Shown: positions 1 through 8,752, counted from the stretch's first letter. The stretch: DNA of 64,000 nucleotides from Glutamicibacter protophormiae (GCF_014647495.1 NZ_BMPH01000008.1:62001-126000), one strand, 5' to 3'. The notes: a model not told the origin generated them from the sequence alone. Numbers and translations are program-made.

Positions 1-304
1 CGAGGTCGGCGGCACCGACCTGGGGCAGACGCTGGCCACACTGGCCGCGTTCCTGCGCGACGACGTGCGCACCCGCGGCGAGCTGGCCGCCCGGCAGTCC
101 TGGATCGTCTCCGCCGCACGGCTGGCCGTCGCCGCCCCTTGGATCCTGCTGCTGGTGCTCGGCACCCAGCCGGCGGCCAAGGACGCCTATCTCACCCCGG
201 CGGGGGTCTTCGTGCTGCTGGCCGGCCTGGTTGTCTCCTTCCTCTGCTACCGGGTCATGCTGCGCCTGGGGGCGCTGCCCATCGAGGAACGAGTGCTCTC
301 ATGA
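1..304 (+). CDS. Type II secretion F family protein, TadB-like (5' truncated by window edge)
   Basis: The reading frame is open from base 2 and ends in a TGA at 302-304, so only the C-terminal part is present. It shows an Arg-rich cytoplasmic stretch (VRTRGELAARQSWIVSAAR) and two hydrophobic segments, as at the end of TadB/GspF-type inner-membrane platform proteins. The stop overlaps the next start (ATGA), which indicates translational coupling to the TadC-like gene. The role as a Tad/Flp pilus platform protein is inferred from this tail and from the pilin-like genes downstream. The N-terminal part lies outside the window. Confidence 0.75.
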   Translation, partial: EVGGTDLGQTLATLAAFLRDDVRTRGELAARQSWIVSAARLAVAAPWILLLVLGTQPAAKDAYLTPAGVFVLLAGLVVSFLCYRVMLRLGALPIEERVLS

Positions 305-1242
305 ACAGCTACACCGCGTGGGCGGCGCTGTGCGGGCTGGGCCTGGGGGCCGGGCTGTGGCTGATGATCGTGCGGCTTCCCGCGTGGCGTCCCATGGCCT
401 TCGCCGATCGAGTGGCCCCTCACATCAGGGTCGGCGTGCGATCCTCGCGCATGCTGCAGGATTCCTGGCAGCAGGATTCGGCGACCCCGGCGCTCTGGCA
501 GCTGGCGCGTCCGCTGCTGCAACAGGTCAAGAAGATCGCCAACCTGCACAGCCCCTCTTCAACCACAGTGCGCAAACGACTGCAGGCCGCGGGGCTGCGC
601 CTGAGCCTTGTGGACTACCGCTCGCAGGAACTGCTCTGCGCGCTGACCGGGCTCGTCGTCGGCTCCGCGCTGATGGCCTTGCTCGCCTTCCGCCAGTCGG
701 TCTCGCTTCCGCTGGCCGTGACGGTGGTGCTGGGCTGCGCCGTCATGGGCTACTTCCTGCGCGGCTGGTGGCTCGGCGAACAGGTCAAACGCCGCGCCCG
801 CAGGATCCTGACGCAGTTTCCCACCGTCGCCGAGGTGCTCGCGCTGACCGTGGGCGCCGGCGAATCGACCACCGGGGCGGTCGAACGCATCTCGCGTATT
901 TGCCACGGCGACATCGGCGCCGAGTTCACCCACACGCTCAACGACATCCACTCCGGCACCAGCATGGTGCAGGCCATGTCCAACATGTCGGACCGGGTGC
1001 AGATCGGCGCGATGACCCGCTTCGTGGACGCCATCGTCGTCGCCACCGAACGCGGCACGCCCCTGGGGCAGGTGCTGCGCGACCAGGCGCAGGACGTGCG
1101 CGATGCCTCCAAGCGCGAGCTGATGGAGATTGCCGGAAAGCGGGAAATTTCCATGCTCGTTCCCATTATCTTCGGCGTCCTGCCGCTAACCATCGTCTTC
1201 GCCATCTTCCCCGGGCTGGCGCTCTTGGAGATGAGCTATTGA
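301..1242 (+). CDS. Type II secretion F family protein, TadC-like
   Basis: A 313-residue membrane protein. I chose the ATG at 301, which overlaps the stop of the preceding gene (ATGA); an earlier in-frame start at 139 lies inside the upstream gene. It has an N-terminal hydrophobic segment, a pair of central ones (about residues 115-155), a cytoplasmic T2SSF domain with the typical RRARRILTQFPTVAEVLALTV segment split by helices, and a last hydrophobic segment near the C-terminus (PIIFGVLPLTIVFAIFPG). Proteins of this family pair with TadB to form the inner-membrane platform that assembles Flp pili. Gene order and length fit TadC. Confidence 0.82.
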   Translation: MNSYTAWAALCGLGLGAGLWLMIVRLPAWRPMAFADRVAPHIRVGVRSSRMLQDSWQQDSATPALWQLARPLLQQVKKIANLHSPSSTTVRKRLQAAGLRLSLVDYRSQELLCALTGLVVGSALMALLAFRQSVSLPLAVTVVLGCAVMGYFLRGWWLGEQVKRRARRILTQFPTVAEVLALTVGAGESTTGAVERISRICHGDIGAEFTHTLNDIHSGTSMVQAMSNMSDRVQIGAMTRFVDAIVVATERGTPLGQVLRDQAQDVRDASKRELMEIAGKREISMLVPIIFGVLPLTIVFAIFPGLALLEMSY

Positions 1243-1297
1243 CGCCTTCGACACCGAATCCATCACATCGCACCACCTACACGAAGGAGGGGCCACC

Positions 1298-1531
1298 ATG
1301 TCACGGCTCCACATGATGATGTTCAACCTGAGCCTGCATGTCGCCGACGCAGGCCGCAACCTCTGGGGCAGGGCGGCGGCCCGGGCCCGCGACCAGCGTG
1401 GCGACGTGCCCGGATGGGTCATGATCACGCTCATGAGCGCGCTGTTGGTGGCCGCCCTGCTGGCGATCGCCGGGCCCCGGCTGCAGGACCTGTTCAACCA
1501 GGCCATCGACAGGGTGTCCGGGCTGGGATAG
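1298..1531 (+). CDS. Flp pilin-like small membrane protein
   Basis: 77 residues, preceded by a very strong ribosome site (GAAGGAGG, 10 bases before ATG), stronger than those of its neighbours, which suits an abundant structural subunit. A basic, glutamine-containing N-terminal part ends at RGDVPGWVMITLMSALLVA and is followed by one hydrophobic helix and a short polar tail (PRLQDLFNQAIDRVSG). This is the layout of actinobacterial Flp-type pilins: leader, G-hydrophobic helix, short C-terminus. The likely processing site is at or near the Gly-Asp-Val-Pro segment, but this is inference. It lies between TadC and TadE-like genes, supporting a pilin role. Confidence 0.65.
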   Translation: MSRLHMMMFNLSLHVADAGRNLWGRAAARARDQRGDVPGWVMITLMSALLVAALLAIAGPRLQDLFNQAIDRVSGLG

Positions 1532-1538
1532 GACCGGC

Positions 1539-1958
1539 ATGCGAAACCGAAGGGGACTGCAGCTCCGGTTCGCCGACGGTCCGGGGGACCACGGGGAACG
1601 CGGCTCCGCAGTGGCCGAGTTCGTCATGATCACCACGCTGCTGATCGTGCTGGCCTTCTCGATCATGCAGCTGGCCCTGGCGCTGCACGTGCGCAATACG
1701 CTCACCGACGCCGCGGCCAACGGCGCCCACTACGGGGCGTTGGCCGACCGCTCGCCCGCCGACGCGGCCGGCCGGACCCGCACGCTCATCACCGAATCGC
1801 TGCATGGCGGATTCGCCAAGGATGTGTCGGTGTCCACCACCGCCATCGGCGGCACCCAGCTGGTGACCGTCACCGTCAACACCCGGGTGCCGCTGATCGG
1901 CTTCCTGCCCAACGGGTGGGACCTGAGCGTCACCTCCGATGCGGTGCGCTATGGCTAG
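1539..1958 (+). CDS. TadE-like minor pilin / pilus assembly protein
   Basis: 139 residues. After a polar N-terminus comes GERGSAVAEFVMITTLLIV, the TadE signature (G-S-A-x-x-E-F followed by a hydrophobic helix), then a soluble domain with small beta-rich repeats (TQLVTVTVNTRVPLIGF). TadE-family pseudopilins are cleaved by a prepilin peptidase before the Glu at mature position +5 and take part in Flp pilus assembly. The gene starts 7 bases after the pilin-like gene. Its stop is overlapped by the next TadE-like gene. Confidence 0.78.
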   Translation: MRNRRGLQLRFADGPGDHGERGSAVAEFVMITTLLIVLAFSIMQLALALHVRNTLTDAAANGAHYGALADRSPADAAGRTRTLITESLHGGFAKDVSVSTTAIGGTQLVTVTVNTRVPLIGFLPNGWDLSVTSDAVRYG

Positions 1959-2400
1959 GGCCTGCGCTCGCCAGCCGCTGCGCCGGTGGCGTGAGGCGAC
2001 CGCGGACGAGCACGGCAGCGCAATCGTGGAGTTCATCTTCGCCGCCACGATCCTGCTGATTCCGATGATCTACCTGGTCCTGGCCGCCGCAGCGCTGGAG
2101 GGCGGCAGCTATGCGGTGGTCTCCGCGGCGGATCAAGCCGCCAAGGTGTTCGCCGTGGCGGAGAACCCGGCGCAGGCCCGCTCCAACGCCCAGGCAGCGG
2201 CCGATCGCGCCATCGCGAACTTCGGATTCAGCGGTTCGAACACCACCATCTCCTGCAACAGCGAATGCCTCAGCCCCGGATCGGTGGTGACGGTCACCGT
2301 CAGCCTGGACGTCCCGCTGCCCTTCGTCTCCGACTACATCTCCGCATCGGCGTTCGCCGTGGACGCCACCGCTGCCCAAAGGATTGACCGTTTTGGCTAG
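1951..2400 (+). CDS. TadE-like minor pilin (second copy)
   Basis: 149 residues from the ATG at 1951, which overlaps the preceding gene by 8 bases (ATGGCTAG). An in-frame ATG at 1939 is an alternative. The motif EHGSAIVEFIFAATILLIP again matches the TadE helix, and the following domain (GSVVTVTVSLDVPLPFVSDY) resembles that of the upstream paralogue. There are two cysteines (ISCNSECLS), possibly a disulfide outside the membrane, absent from the upstream copy. It is tightly coupled in the Tad operon. The exact role (TadE versus TadF) cannot be decided from sequence alone. Confidence 0.75.
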   Translation: MARACARQPLRRWREATADEHGSAIVEFIFAATILLIPMIYLVLAAAALEGGSYAVVSAADQAAKVFAVAENPAQARSNAQAAADRAIANFGFSGSNTTISCNSECLSPGSVVTVTVSLDVPLPFVSDYISASAFAVDATAAQRIDRFG

Positions 2401-2845
2401 CCGCCGCCTGCGCGAAGCCTTGGGGCGCGAGGACGGCCAGTCGCTGGTGCTGGCCATCGGGTTGTGCGCGGTCACGCTGCTGACCATTTCCGTGGTGCTC
2501 GCCGCCAGCGCGGTGAATCTCAAGGCGCGGCAGCTGCTGTCCATGGCGGACGGTGCCATCGTGGCGGCGGTGGACGAATTCGAATTCGTCGCCGACGACG
2601 GCGCCCCGCGCATCCAGCTCACTGCAGAGCAAGTCCAACAGGGTGCACATCGCTATCTGGCGGATGTCGGCGCCTCGGGACGCATCGACAATCTGGGCAT
2701 CGAGTCCGTACAGGTGTTGCCCGGAGGGCAGGGCGCCGAGATCGTGCTCACCGGCACCGTCAGCCCTCCGATCATCGGATGGATTGTGCCCTCCGGGATT
2801 CCCATTACGGTGCATTCCACCGCGCGAACGGTGCTCAGCCGTTAA
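2393..2845 (+). CDS. TadG-related pilus assembly protein (short form)
   Basis: 150 residues from a TTG at 2393 that overlaps the stop of the preceding gene in the same 8-base way (TTGGCTAG). A TTG at 2384 is an alternative. The N-terminal GREDGQSLVLAIGLCAVTLL resembles the Flp/TadG N-terminal helix (E-x-G-Q, then hydrophobic). The rest has alternating beta-strand character. Classical TadG proteins carry a von Willebrand A domain and are much longer, so this is the short actinobacterial form. It is the last gene of the pilus operon; prfB follows after 49 bases. Confidence 0.65.
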   Translation: MASRRLREALGREDGQSLVLAIGLCAVTLLTISVVLAASAVNLKARQLLSMADGAIVAAVDEFEFVADDGAPRIQLTAEQVQQGAHRYLADVGASGRIDNLGIESVQVLPGGQGAEIVLTGTVSPPIIGWIVPSGIPITVHSTARTVLSR

Positions 2846-2879
2846 CGACGCAAAACCCGGAACCGAACCGCAAATGGCG

Positions 2880-2895
2880 TACGCTTAGAACACCA
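2880..2895 (+). promoter_or_regulatory. Candidate -10 element for prfB, possibly leaderless
   Basis: TACGCT at 2880-2885 fits the actinobacterial -10 pattern TAnnnT and lies 9 bases before the prfB ATG. No purine-rich ribosome site precedes that ATG (TTAGAACACC). Together this suggests transcription beginning at or very near the start codon. I could not find a convincing -35 element. Confidence 0.35.
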
Positions 2896-4010
2896 TGGCA
2901 AATACTGACTTTCCCGCTGAAATCCGCTCAATCCGTGCGACCTTCGCCGCCATCGAGGAAGTGAGCGATGTTGATCAAATCAAGGCTGACATCGCAGTAC
3001 TCTCCGAGGAAGCCGGTGCCCCGGATTTGTGGGACGATCCGGCCAGCGCGCAGATTGTCACCAGCAAGCTCTCCTACCGCCAGTCGGAACTTGATCGCCT
3101 GACCAAGCTGCACACGCGCATCGACGACCTGGAAGTCCTGGTCGAACTAGCGGAGCTGGAAGACGACAAGGACACCCTGGCGGAGGCGGACAAGGAACTG
3201 CTCGCCATCCGCAAGTCGCTGGACGACCTGGAAATCGTCACCCTGCTCAATGGTGAGTTCGATGCCCGCGGCGCCGTGGTCACCATTCGTTCCGGCGCCG
3301 GCGGCGTCGATGCCGCGGACTTCGCGGAAATGCTGCTGCGTATGTACCTGCGCTGGGCGGAAAAGCGCGGCTACAGCGCGACGGTCATGGACACCTCCTA
3401 CGCGGAAGAAGCCGGATTGAAGTCCGCTACCTTCGAAATCGATGCTCCCTACGCGTTCGGCATCCTTTCGGTCGAGGCCGGCACCCACCGCCTGGTGCGC
3501 ATCTCGCCATTCGACAACCAGGGCCGCCGCCAGACGTCCTTCGCCGCGGTGGAAGTCATCCCGCTGATCGAGCAGACCGATTCCATCGAGATCCCGGAAA
3601 GTGAAATCAAGGTCGACGTCTTCCGCTCCTCGGGTCCCGGCGGCCAGAGCGTGAACACCACCGACTCCGCGGTGCGCATGACCCACATCCCGACCGGCAT
3701 CGTGGTCTCCATGCAGAACGAGAAGTCGCAGATCCAGAACCGCGCCGCCGCCCTGCGCGTGCTGCAGTCGCGAATTCTGCTGCAGAAGAAGGCCGAGCAG
3801 GACGCCCAGAAGAAGGAACTGGCCGGCGACGTCAAGGCATCCTGGGGTGACCAGATGCGTTCCTATGTGCTCAACCCCTACCAGATGGTCAAGGACCTGC
3901 GCACCGAGCACGAAGTCGGCAACACCGCCGCCGTGCTCGACGGTGAAATCGACGACTTCATCGACGCCGGGATCCGCTGGCGCGCCACACAGCGCCGCCC
4001 GAGCAAGTAG
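2895..4010 (+). CDS. prfB: Peptide chain release factor 2
   Basis: 371 residues. RF2 recognises UGA and UAA and triggers peptidyl-tRNA hydrolysis. Seen directly: the GGQ catalytic motif at residues 249-251 within [17 protein letters not shown], and the RF2-specific SPF tripeptide in [17 protein letters not shown]. The frame is uninterrupted, so the programmed +1 frameshift that autoregulates RF2 in many bacteria is absent. The Gln in GGQ is the target of PrmC, which is encoded at 47396 in this window, as is RF1 (46305). The gene is followed by ftsE, an order common in actinobacteria. Confidence 0.97.
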   Translation: MANTDFPAEIRSIRATFAAIEEVSDVDQIKADIAVLSEEAGAPDLWDDPASAQIVTSKLSYRQSELDRLTKLHTRIDDLEVLVELAELEDDKDTLAEADKELLAIRKSLDDLEIVTLLNGEFDARGAVVTIRSGAGGVDAADFAEMLLRMYLRWAEKRGYSATVMDTSYAEEAGLKSATFEIDAPYAFGILSVEAGTHRLVRISPFDNQGRRQTSFAAVEVIPLIEQTDSIEIPESEIKVDVFRSSGPGGQSVNTTDSAVRMTHIPTGIVVSMQNEKSQIQNRAAALRVLQSRILLQKKAEQDAQKKELAGDVKASWGDQMRSYVLNPYQMVKDLRTEHEVGNTAAVLDGEIDDFIDAGIRWRATQRRPSK

Positions 4011-4338
4011 CCCGCGCAGCCCCGCCGGCCAACGGAAGCGCAGGTCTCTTCCCTTGGCCCGGGGGAGCGTGGGTTTGAGGAAACTCACGTCCTTGCGCCC
4101 GTCCGCGGATCCGCCAGGACAACCAGTAAAAAACTGGTTGCCAGCACCGGAATTGGCGGCCAAAATATAAATTTGTGTCAGCTGTTAGTAGCTGATGAAT
4201 CTGGCAACACACCCGCGAATGCCCTCATGATGGCCGCCGCGCACCGATAAGGTTTGGTTGATTGGCGCATCAGAAGACGTTTGCTCTCGAGATTGGTTTT
4301 CGTGGGTCGCGCCCCGACGAAAACTGGCGATTGAAGAC
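4011..4338 (+). other. Non-coding gap prfB-ftsE with two hairpins
   Basis: 328 bases with no supportable gene. It is more A+T-rich towards the middle. Two inverted repeats stand out: CAACCAGT/ACTGGTTG at 4120-4140 with a five-A loop, and GTTTTCGT/ACGAAAAC at 4296-4324 enclosing GGG/CCC, which sits in the ftsE leader 15 bases before its ATG. A weak promoter could lie around 4160-4290 but I cannot assign hexamers with confidence. Confidence 0.5.
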
Positions 4339-5145
4339 ATGATTAAATTCGAAAACGTCTCGATGGTTTACGAGCCCAAGCAGAAAAATGCTGCCCTGGA
4401 CGACGTGAGCATCGAGATCAACCGCGGCGAGTTCGCGTTCCTTGTCGGCGAATCCGGCTCCGGTAAATCAACCTTCCTCAGCCTTGTCCTGCGTGAAAAG
4501 CGCGCCACCGACGGCGCTGTCTACGTGGCTGGCCAGAACCTGAACCGCATCCCCAGCCGTCGCGTGCCTAAACTGCGCCGCAACATCGGCTTCGTCTTCC
4601 AGGACTTCCGGTTGCTGCGCGAACGCACCGTCTTCGATAATGTCGCTTTCGCCATGGAAGTCATCGGCGCCTCCCGCGCACAGATTCGCGACCGCGTCCC
4701 CGACGCGCTGAAGCTCGTCGGACTTGAAGACAAGGCCCGGCGCAAGCCAACCGAACTCTCCGGCGGCGAACAGCAGCGCGTGGGCATCGCCCGCGCGATT
4801 GTGAACAAGCCCGCCATCCTGCTGGCCGATGAGCCCACCGGCAACCTCGACCGCAAGAACAGCATCGAAGTCATGAACGTGCTTGACCGCATCAACCAGA
4901 ACGGCACCACTGTGCTGATGGCAACTCACGCCCATGAACTGGTCAGCGAATTCCGCCACCGCGTCATTGAGTTGAATTCCGGACGCGTGGTGCGAGATGA
5001 AGCCCAAGGCCAGTACACGCCGATGACGACCGTGGTGAACCAGGACGGATCCCGCGCGCTGCTCTTCGGCGATGCCTCCACCGAGCCGAACGACGAGCGT
5101 GAACCGCTTGAAGCCATGGACGAAAAGAAGGACGAAGACCAGTGA
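4339..5145 (+). CDS. ftsE: Cell division ATP-binding protein FtsE
   Basis: 268 residues from the ATG at 4339 (MIKFENVSMVY); an in-frame start at 4258 would add 27 residues unlike the family. FtsE is the ABC ATPase of FtsEX, which couples ATP hydrolysis at the divisome to activation of peptidoglycan hydrolases outside the membrane. Visible motifs are Walker A GESGSGKS at residues 37-44, the Q-loop region GFVFQDFRLL, the signature LSGGEQQR near 140 and Walker B ILLADEPTGNLD. A charged C-terminal extension after about residue 225 (ending EPLEAMDEKKDEDQ) is longer than in E. coli FtsE. The stop overlaps ftsX (GTGA). Confidence 0.96.
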   Translation: MIKFENVSMVYEPKQKNAALDDVSIEINRGEFAFLVGESGSGKSTFLSLVLREKRATDGAVYVAGQNLNRIPSRRVPKLRRNIGFVFQDFRLLRERTVFDNVAFAMEVIGASRAQIRDRVPDALKLVGLEDKARRKPTELSGGEQQRVGIARAIVNKPAILLADEPTGNLDRKNSIEVMNVLDRINQNGTTVLMATHAHELVSEFRHRVIELNSGRVVRDEAQGQYTPMTTVVNQDGSRALLFGDASTEPNDEREPLEAMDEKKDEDQ

Positions 5146-6056
5146 GACTCGGATTTATCCTGCGCGAAGCCGTTAAGGGCCTGCGCCAAAACGTCGTCAT
5201 GGTCGTTTCGGTGGTGCTGGTGACCTTCGTGTCACTGACCTTCGTCGGCGCTTCAGCGCTCCTGCAGCTGCAGATCAACCAGATGAAGGGGTACTGGTAC
5301 GACCGCATGGAGGTCGCAGTGTACCTCTGCGACGATGCCAGCGCCTCGTCGAACTGCGCAGGCAAGCCGGTCACGGATGACCAGCGCAACTCCATCAAGG
5401 CCATGCTCGAATCCGAGCAGCTCGCCCCGTACGTCAAGGAAATCGCCTACGAGTCCAAGGAAGACGCCTACAAGAACTTCCTGGACCAGTACAAGAACTC
5501 CTCGCTCGTCGACCAGGTCAAGGCCGACCAGCTGCCCGAGTCCTTCCGCGTCGCGCTGGTCGATCCTGAGAAGTACCAGGTCATCAACGAGGCCTTCTCT
5601 ACCGTTGCCGGTGTCGACTCGGTGGTCGACCAGCGCGAACTGCTGGAAAAAGTCTTCCAGCTCGTTCGGGTCGCCTCCGCCGCGGCGGCCATCGTGGCCA
5701 TCGTGATGATCGCCTGCGCGGTGCTGCTTACGGGAACGACGATCCAGCTGTCGGCCATGCATCGACGGCTGGAAACCACGATCATGCGCCTGGTAGGTGC
5801 TTCAAAGGCGACGATTCAGCTTCCGTTCATCATCGAAGGTGTGATTGCCTCCGTGATTGGCGGCGTGCTGGCCTCCGGCACGCTCTGGCTGCTGATGAAA
5901 TTCCTCGTTGAGGACAAGCTCGCTAGTGAGAACGTGGGAGTGGCATTCATTTCCACCGCGGAAGTCTGGCTCATAGCACCGGTGCTCTTGATAATTGGTA
6001 TCGTTTTGGCAACAATTTCATCAGTGGTAACGTTGAAGCGTTACCTGAAGGTTTAG
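5142..6056 (+). CDS. ftsX: Cell division protein FtsX, permease-like
   Basis: 304 residues; the GTG start overlaps ftsE by four bases. Topology is typical: a first membrane helix at about 17-42, a large external loop to about 175 with one likely disulfide pair (YLCDDASASSNCAG), then three further helices (around 178-200, 228-250 and 275-297), the last three forming the FtsX domain. In actinobacteria the external loop contacts a cell-wall hydrolase. The next gene encodes a secreted coiled-coil LytM peptidase, which is the obvious candidate partner. Confidence 0.96.
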   Translation: MRLGFILREAVKGLRQNVVMVVSVVLVTFVSLTFVGASALLQLQINQMKGYWYDRMEVAVYLCDDASASSNCAGKPVTDDQRNSIKAMLESEQLAPYVKEIAYESKEDAYKNFLDQYKNSSLVDQVKADQLPESFRVALVDPEKYQVINEAFSTVAGVDSVVDQRELLEKVFQLVRVASAAAAIVAIVMIACAVLLTGTTIQLSAMHRRLETTIMRLVGASKATIQLPFIIEGVIASVIGGVLASGTLWLLMKFLVEDKLASENVGVAFISTAEVWLIAPVLLIIGIVLATISSVVTLKRYLKV

Positions 6057-6115
6057 CTTTACCGCGACCTTTGTGTCGTGATCAACCTGCTTTTTGCACG
6101 TCTTTAAGGAGTCCT

Positions 6116-7549
6116 ATGCTGTCCAACGCAGTTCGGCGCAAGTTCCTGCGCGCCACCCTCGGTGGAGCAATGGCTCTCGCCCTGACACTGCCAGCTGGAC
6201 TCGTTGTCGCTGATGAACTCGACAACAAAAAGGTTGAAGTGCAGGAGAACATCGACAACCTGGAGCAAGACATGGAGTTCCTGGATGCAGACATCCAGGA
6301 AACCGACCAGAAGCTGCGCGACCAGCAGGCCCAGGTGCCGGTCTTGCAGGCCGCGCTGGCCGACGCGCAGAACCGCGTCGCTAACGCCCAGGCCGCCGTG
6401 TCCGACCTGAACGACCGGCTGATCAGCGCCCAGGGAACCCGGGACAAGGTCGCCGCGGAGATTGCAGCGAACAACGCGGAGATGGACAAGGCGGAAGACG
6501 CCATGGCCAAGATCGCCTCCGAAGCGTACAAGCGCGGCGGCGTATCCGGCGGCCTGGACATGATCCTGAACATGGAATCCGCGACCGCCATGGCCGACGG
6601 GCTCGACATGGCCAATCGCGCCATGGAATCGCAGAACTCCGCCTACAACGATTTGGCGCAGGAGAAGGCGAACAACGAGAACAACAAGGTCCGGCTGGCG
6701 GCGGTGGAGAAGGAAATTTCCTCGCTGAAGTCCCAGGCCGAGGAAGCGCTGGCCCAGGAAGAAACCGCCCGCAACGCCGCGCAGTCTGCCAAGGATGAAC
6801 TGGACGCGCTGGTCGTCAGCACCGAGTCCCTCAGTGCGCAGCTGGAAGCGAAGAAGCCGCAGATCCAAGCGAAGCTGAAGGCCCAGCAGGCCGAGTACGC
6901 GCAGGTGCAGGCGGACATCAAGGAGCGCCAGGAGCGCCTGCTGCGCGAAGAGCAGGAACGCAAGCGCAAGGCCGCCGAAGCTGAGGCCAAGCGCAAGGCC
7001 GCCTACGAGGCCCAGCAGGCCAAATTGGCGGCGGAAGCCAAGGCCAAGAAGCAGGCCTACACCAAAAAGAAGTACGTTCCCAAGGAAACCGCCGCTCCGG
7101 TGGCTCCGCAGTCCGCAGGATCCAGCGCCTGGGGCCTGGTCAAGCCGACCGCCGGGAACAAGATCACCTCCAGCTTCGGCTGGCGTCCCACTCCAGCCGG
7201 CACCATCGACTACGGAGGCCGGGGAGGCTACGTGCACGCCGGCATCGACTGGGGCTTCGGCGGCCAGTGCGGTTCGCCGATTACCGCAGCAGCCGACGGC
7301 GAAGTCTGGATGGCTGGCTGGGGCGGTTCCTCGGGCAACAAGGTGACCGTTTCGCACGGCGTCGTCAACGGCAAGGCGCTGGCGACGAACTACCACCACA
7401 TGTCCAAGATCGCCGTAGGCGTCGGCCAGAAGGTCTCCCAGGGGCAGGTTATCGGCTATGTCGGCACCACCGGCAACTCCACCGGCTGCCACCTGCACTT
7501 CGAAACGATCGTCAACGGCCAAGCCGTGAACCCATTGGGACTTCTCTAA
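6116..7549 (+). CDS. Secreted coiled-coil M23 (LytM) peptidase, probable FtsEX partner
   Basis: 477 residues from the ATG at 6116, set by AAGGAG 5 bases upstream; the in-frame extension to 6071 has no ribosome site. A signal peptide (VRRKFLRATLGGAMALALTL) leads into a long coiled coil (about 35-330, with Lys/Ala/Glu-rich heptads), a basic linker and a LytM domain (about 348-477). The zinc ligands look intact: HAGID and CHLHFE. It is thus probably an active endopeptidase, unlike E. coli EnvC, whose LytM domain is degenerate. Coiled coil plus LytM directly after ftsEX suggests that FtsX holds or activates it at the septum; this link is inference. Confidence 0.85.
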   Translation: MLSNAVRRKFLRATLGGAMALALTLPAGLVVADELDNKKVEVQENIDNLEQDMEFLDADIQETDQKLRDQQAQVPVLQAALADAQNRVANAQAAVSDLNDRLISAQGTRDKVAAEIAANNAEMDKAEDAMAKIASEAYKRGGVSGGLDMILNMESATAMADGLDMANRAMESQNSAYNDLAQEKANNENNKVRLAAVEKEISSLKSQAEEALAQEETARNAAQSAKDELDALVVSTESLSAQLEAKKPQIQAKLKAQQAEYAQVQADIKERQERLLREEQERKRKAAEAEAKRKAAYEAQQAKLAAEAKAKKQAYTKKKYVPKETAAPVAPQSAGSSAWGLVKPTAGNKITSSFGWRPTPAGTIDYGGRGGYVHAGIDWGFGGQCGSPITAAADGEVWMAGWGGSSGNKVTVSHGVVNGKALATNYHHMSKIAVGVGQKVSQGQVIGYVGTTGNSTGCHLHFETIVNGQAVNPLGLL

Positions 7550-7603
7550 CGCTAGACTTGATATTTGTGCGCGGGAATCCGCCCGCGACATGCAAGGAGT
7601 GTC

Positions 7604-8083
7604 ATGGCCAAGAAGAACCAGGAAGATCGTGTCATCGCGAGCAACCGCAAGGCTCGCCACGATTATGAAATTCTCGACACATTCGAAGCCGGTATGGTGC
7701 TGACCGGCACCGAAGTGAAGTCCTTGCGCGAAGGCAAGGCATCGCTGGTGGACGGCTTCGGCCAGTTCTATCGCGGCGAACTGTATATCGAGAACTGCTA
7801 TATCCCGGAGTACCTCAACGGCTCCTGGACCAACCATGCGGCTCGCCGCCGCCGCAAGCTCCTGCTGCACCGCCAGGAGCTGGTCAAGATCGAGCGCAAG
7901 ATCTCCGAAGCTGGCTTGACCATCGTGCCGCTGAGCCTGTACTTCAAGTCCGGCCGCGCAAAGCTTGAAATCGGCATCGCGCGAGGCAAGCGCGAGTTCG
8001 ACAAGCGGCAGACGCTGCGCGAGAAACAGGACAACCGCGAAGCGCTGCGTGCCATGCGCGAGCGCAATCGCGGTCATGCCTGA
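7604..8083 (+). CDS. smpB: SsrA-binding protein SmpB
   Basis: 159 residues from the ATG at 7604 (ribosome site AAGGAG). SmpB binds the tRNA-like part of tmRNA and places it in stalled ribosomes for trans-translation. The family segments are visible: NRKARHDYEILDTFEAGMVL, TGTEVKSLREGKASL, and the basic C-terminal tail (REFDKRQTLREKQDNREALR) that becomes helical in the mRNA channel. The ssrA gene follows 130 bases downstream on the same strand but has its own promoter. Confidence 0.97.
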   Translation: MAKKNQEDRVIASNRKARHDYEILDTFEAGMVLTGTEVKSLREGKASLVDGFGQFYRGELYIENCYIPEYLNGSWTNHAARRRRKLLLHRQELVKIERKISEAGLTIVPLSLYFKSGRAKLEIGIARGKREFDKRQTLREKQDNREALRAMRERNRGHA

Positions 8084-8124
8084 TCAGACTGCGGCTCCAC
8101 GCTGAATCGGTGGCGCATCTCTCG

Positions 8125-8154
8125 TTGGGGTTCCGGCGGGAGGTGCGCTATGAT
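8125..8154 (+). promoter_or_regulatory. Promoter of ssrA
   Basis: TTGGGG (8125-8130), an 18-base spacer and TATGAT (8149-8154) form a good housekeeping promoter. Transcription would begin near 8161, giving a precursor leader of about 53 bases that holds two small stable hairpins: CGCAC-TTCG-GTGCG (8162-8175) and TCCGGG-GAAA-CCCGGA (8182-8197). Confidence 0.7.
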
Positions 8155-8213
8155 TGGTTAACGCACTTCGGTGCGGTTGCATCCGGGGAAACCCGGAACT
8201 GACAACAAAATAC

Positions 8214-8583
8214 GGGGATGATCGGTTTCGACGGTGTAAGTCGCGACAGATGAAGCGGGCCGAGGACGCAAAGTTATCTCGTAAACGCTCTTTGCAAAAC
8301 AATAAGTGCCGAATCAAAGCGCACTGACTTCGCTCTCGCTGCCTAAGCAGCCAGACAGTCCGTTAGCCAGGGGATGCTATCGCCCCTGTTCCTAACGTCA
8401 TTTAGATAGCCACTGTATCCGGCAGCTGTTGCCGCTGTCGGGTACATATTTAGGCAACTGTGCCCGGATCAGCCACTTGTTTGCGTGATGGCTGGGGCAG
8501 AGAAATTCCGTAGCAAACTGCGCCCGGAGAAGACCTGGCAACACTACATCGGACGGGAGTTCAATTCTCCCCATCTCCACCAA
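8214..8583 (+). ncRNA. ssrA: Transfer-messenger RNA (tmRNA)
   Basis: About 370 bases. The 5' end GGGGATGATCGGTTTCGACG pairs with the 3' end CATCTCC followed by an encoded ACCA (8580-8583), forming the tRNA-like acceptor stem; TTCAATTC near 8560 is the T-loop. The tag frame begins at GCC 8308-8310 and encodes AESKRTDFALAA before TAA 8344-8346, with the protease-recognised ALAA end. With SmpB it rescues stalled ribosomes and marks the truncated peptide for degradation. The tag fits Micrococcaceae. Confidence 0.96.
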
Positions 8584-8586
8584 TGG

Positions 8587-8618
8587 CCCCGGAACTACGG
8601 TTCCGGGGCTTCTTGCTG
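8587..8618 (+). terminator. Terminator of ssrA
   Basis: A perfect 10-bp stem GCCCCGGAAC/GTTCCGGGGC with a TACG loop begins four bases after the tmRNA CCA end and is followed by TTCTTGCT. Confidence 0.85.
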
Positions 8619-8752
8619 TCCGGAATCAAGCAGTGGTGCTGTACCTCTCGCGCGAGCCTGCTCGCAGGCATTCTGTTTACCACATAGAATTGAGTAGATA
8701 CCGAGAGCATTCTTGGGCGAAAACGTGCGGAATTAGAGTGAGGCAGTCAGTG

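Noticed and set aside
2895-3010. Programmed frameshift in prfB
   Set aside because: The frame is continuous from the ATG and has no in-frame TGA in the early part, so the frameshift control is absent.
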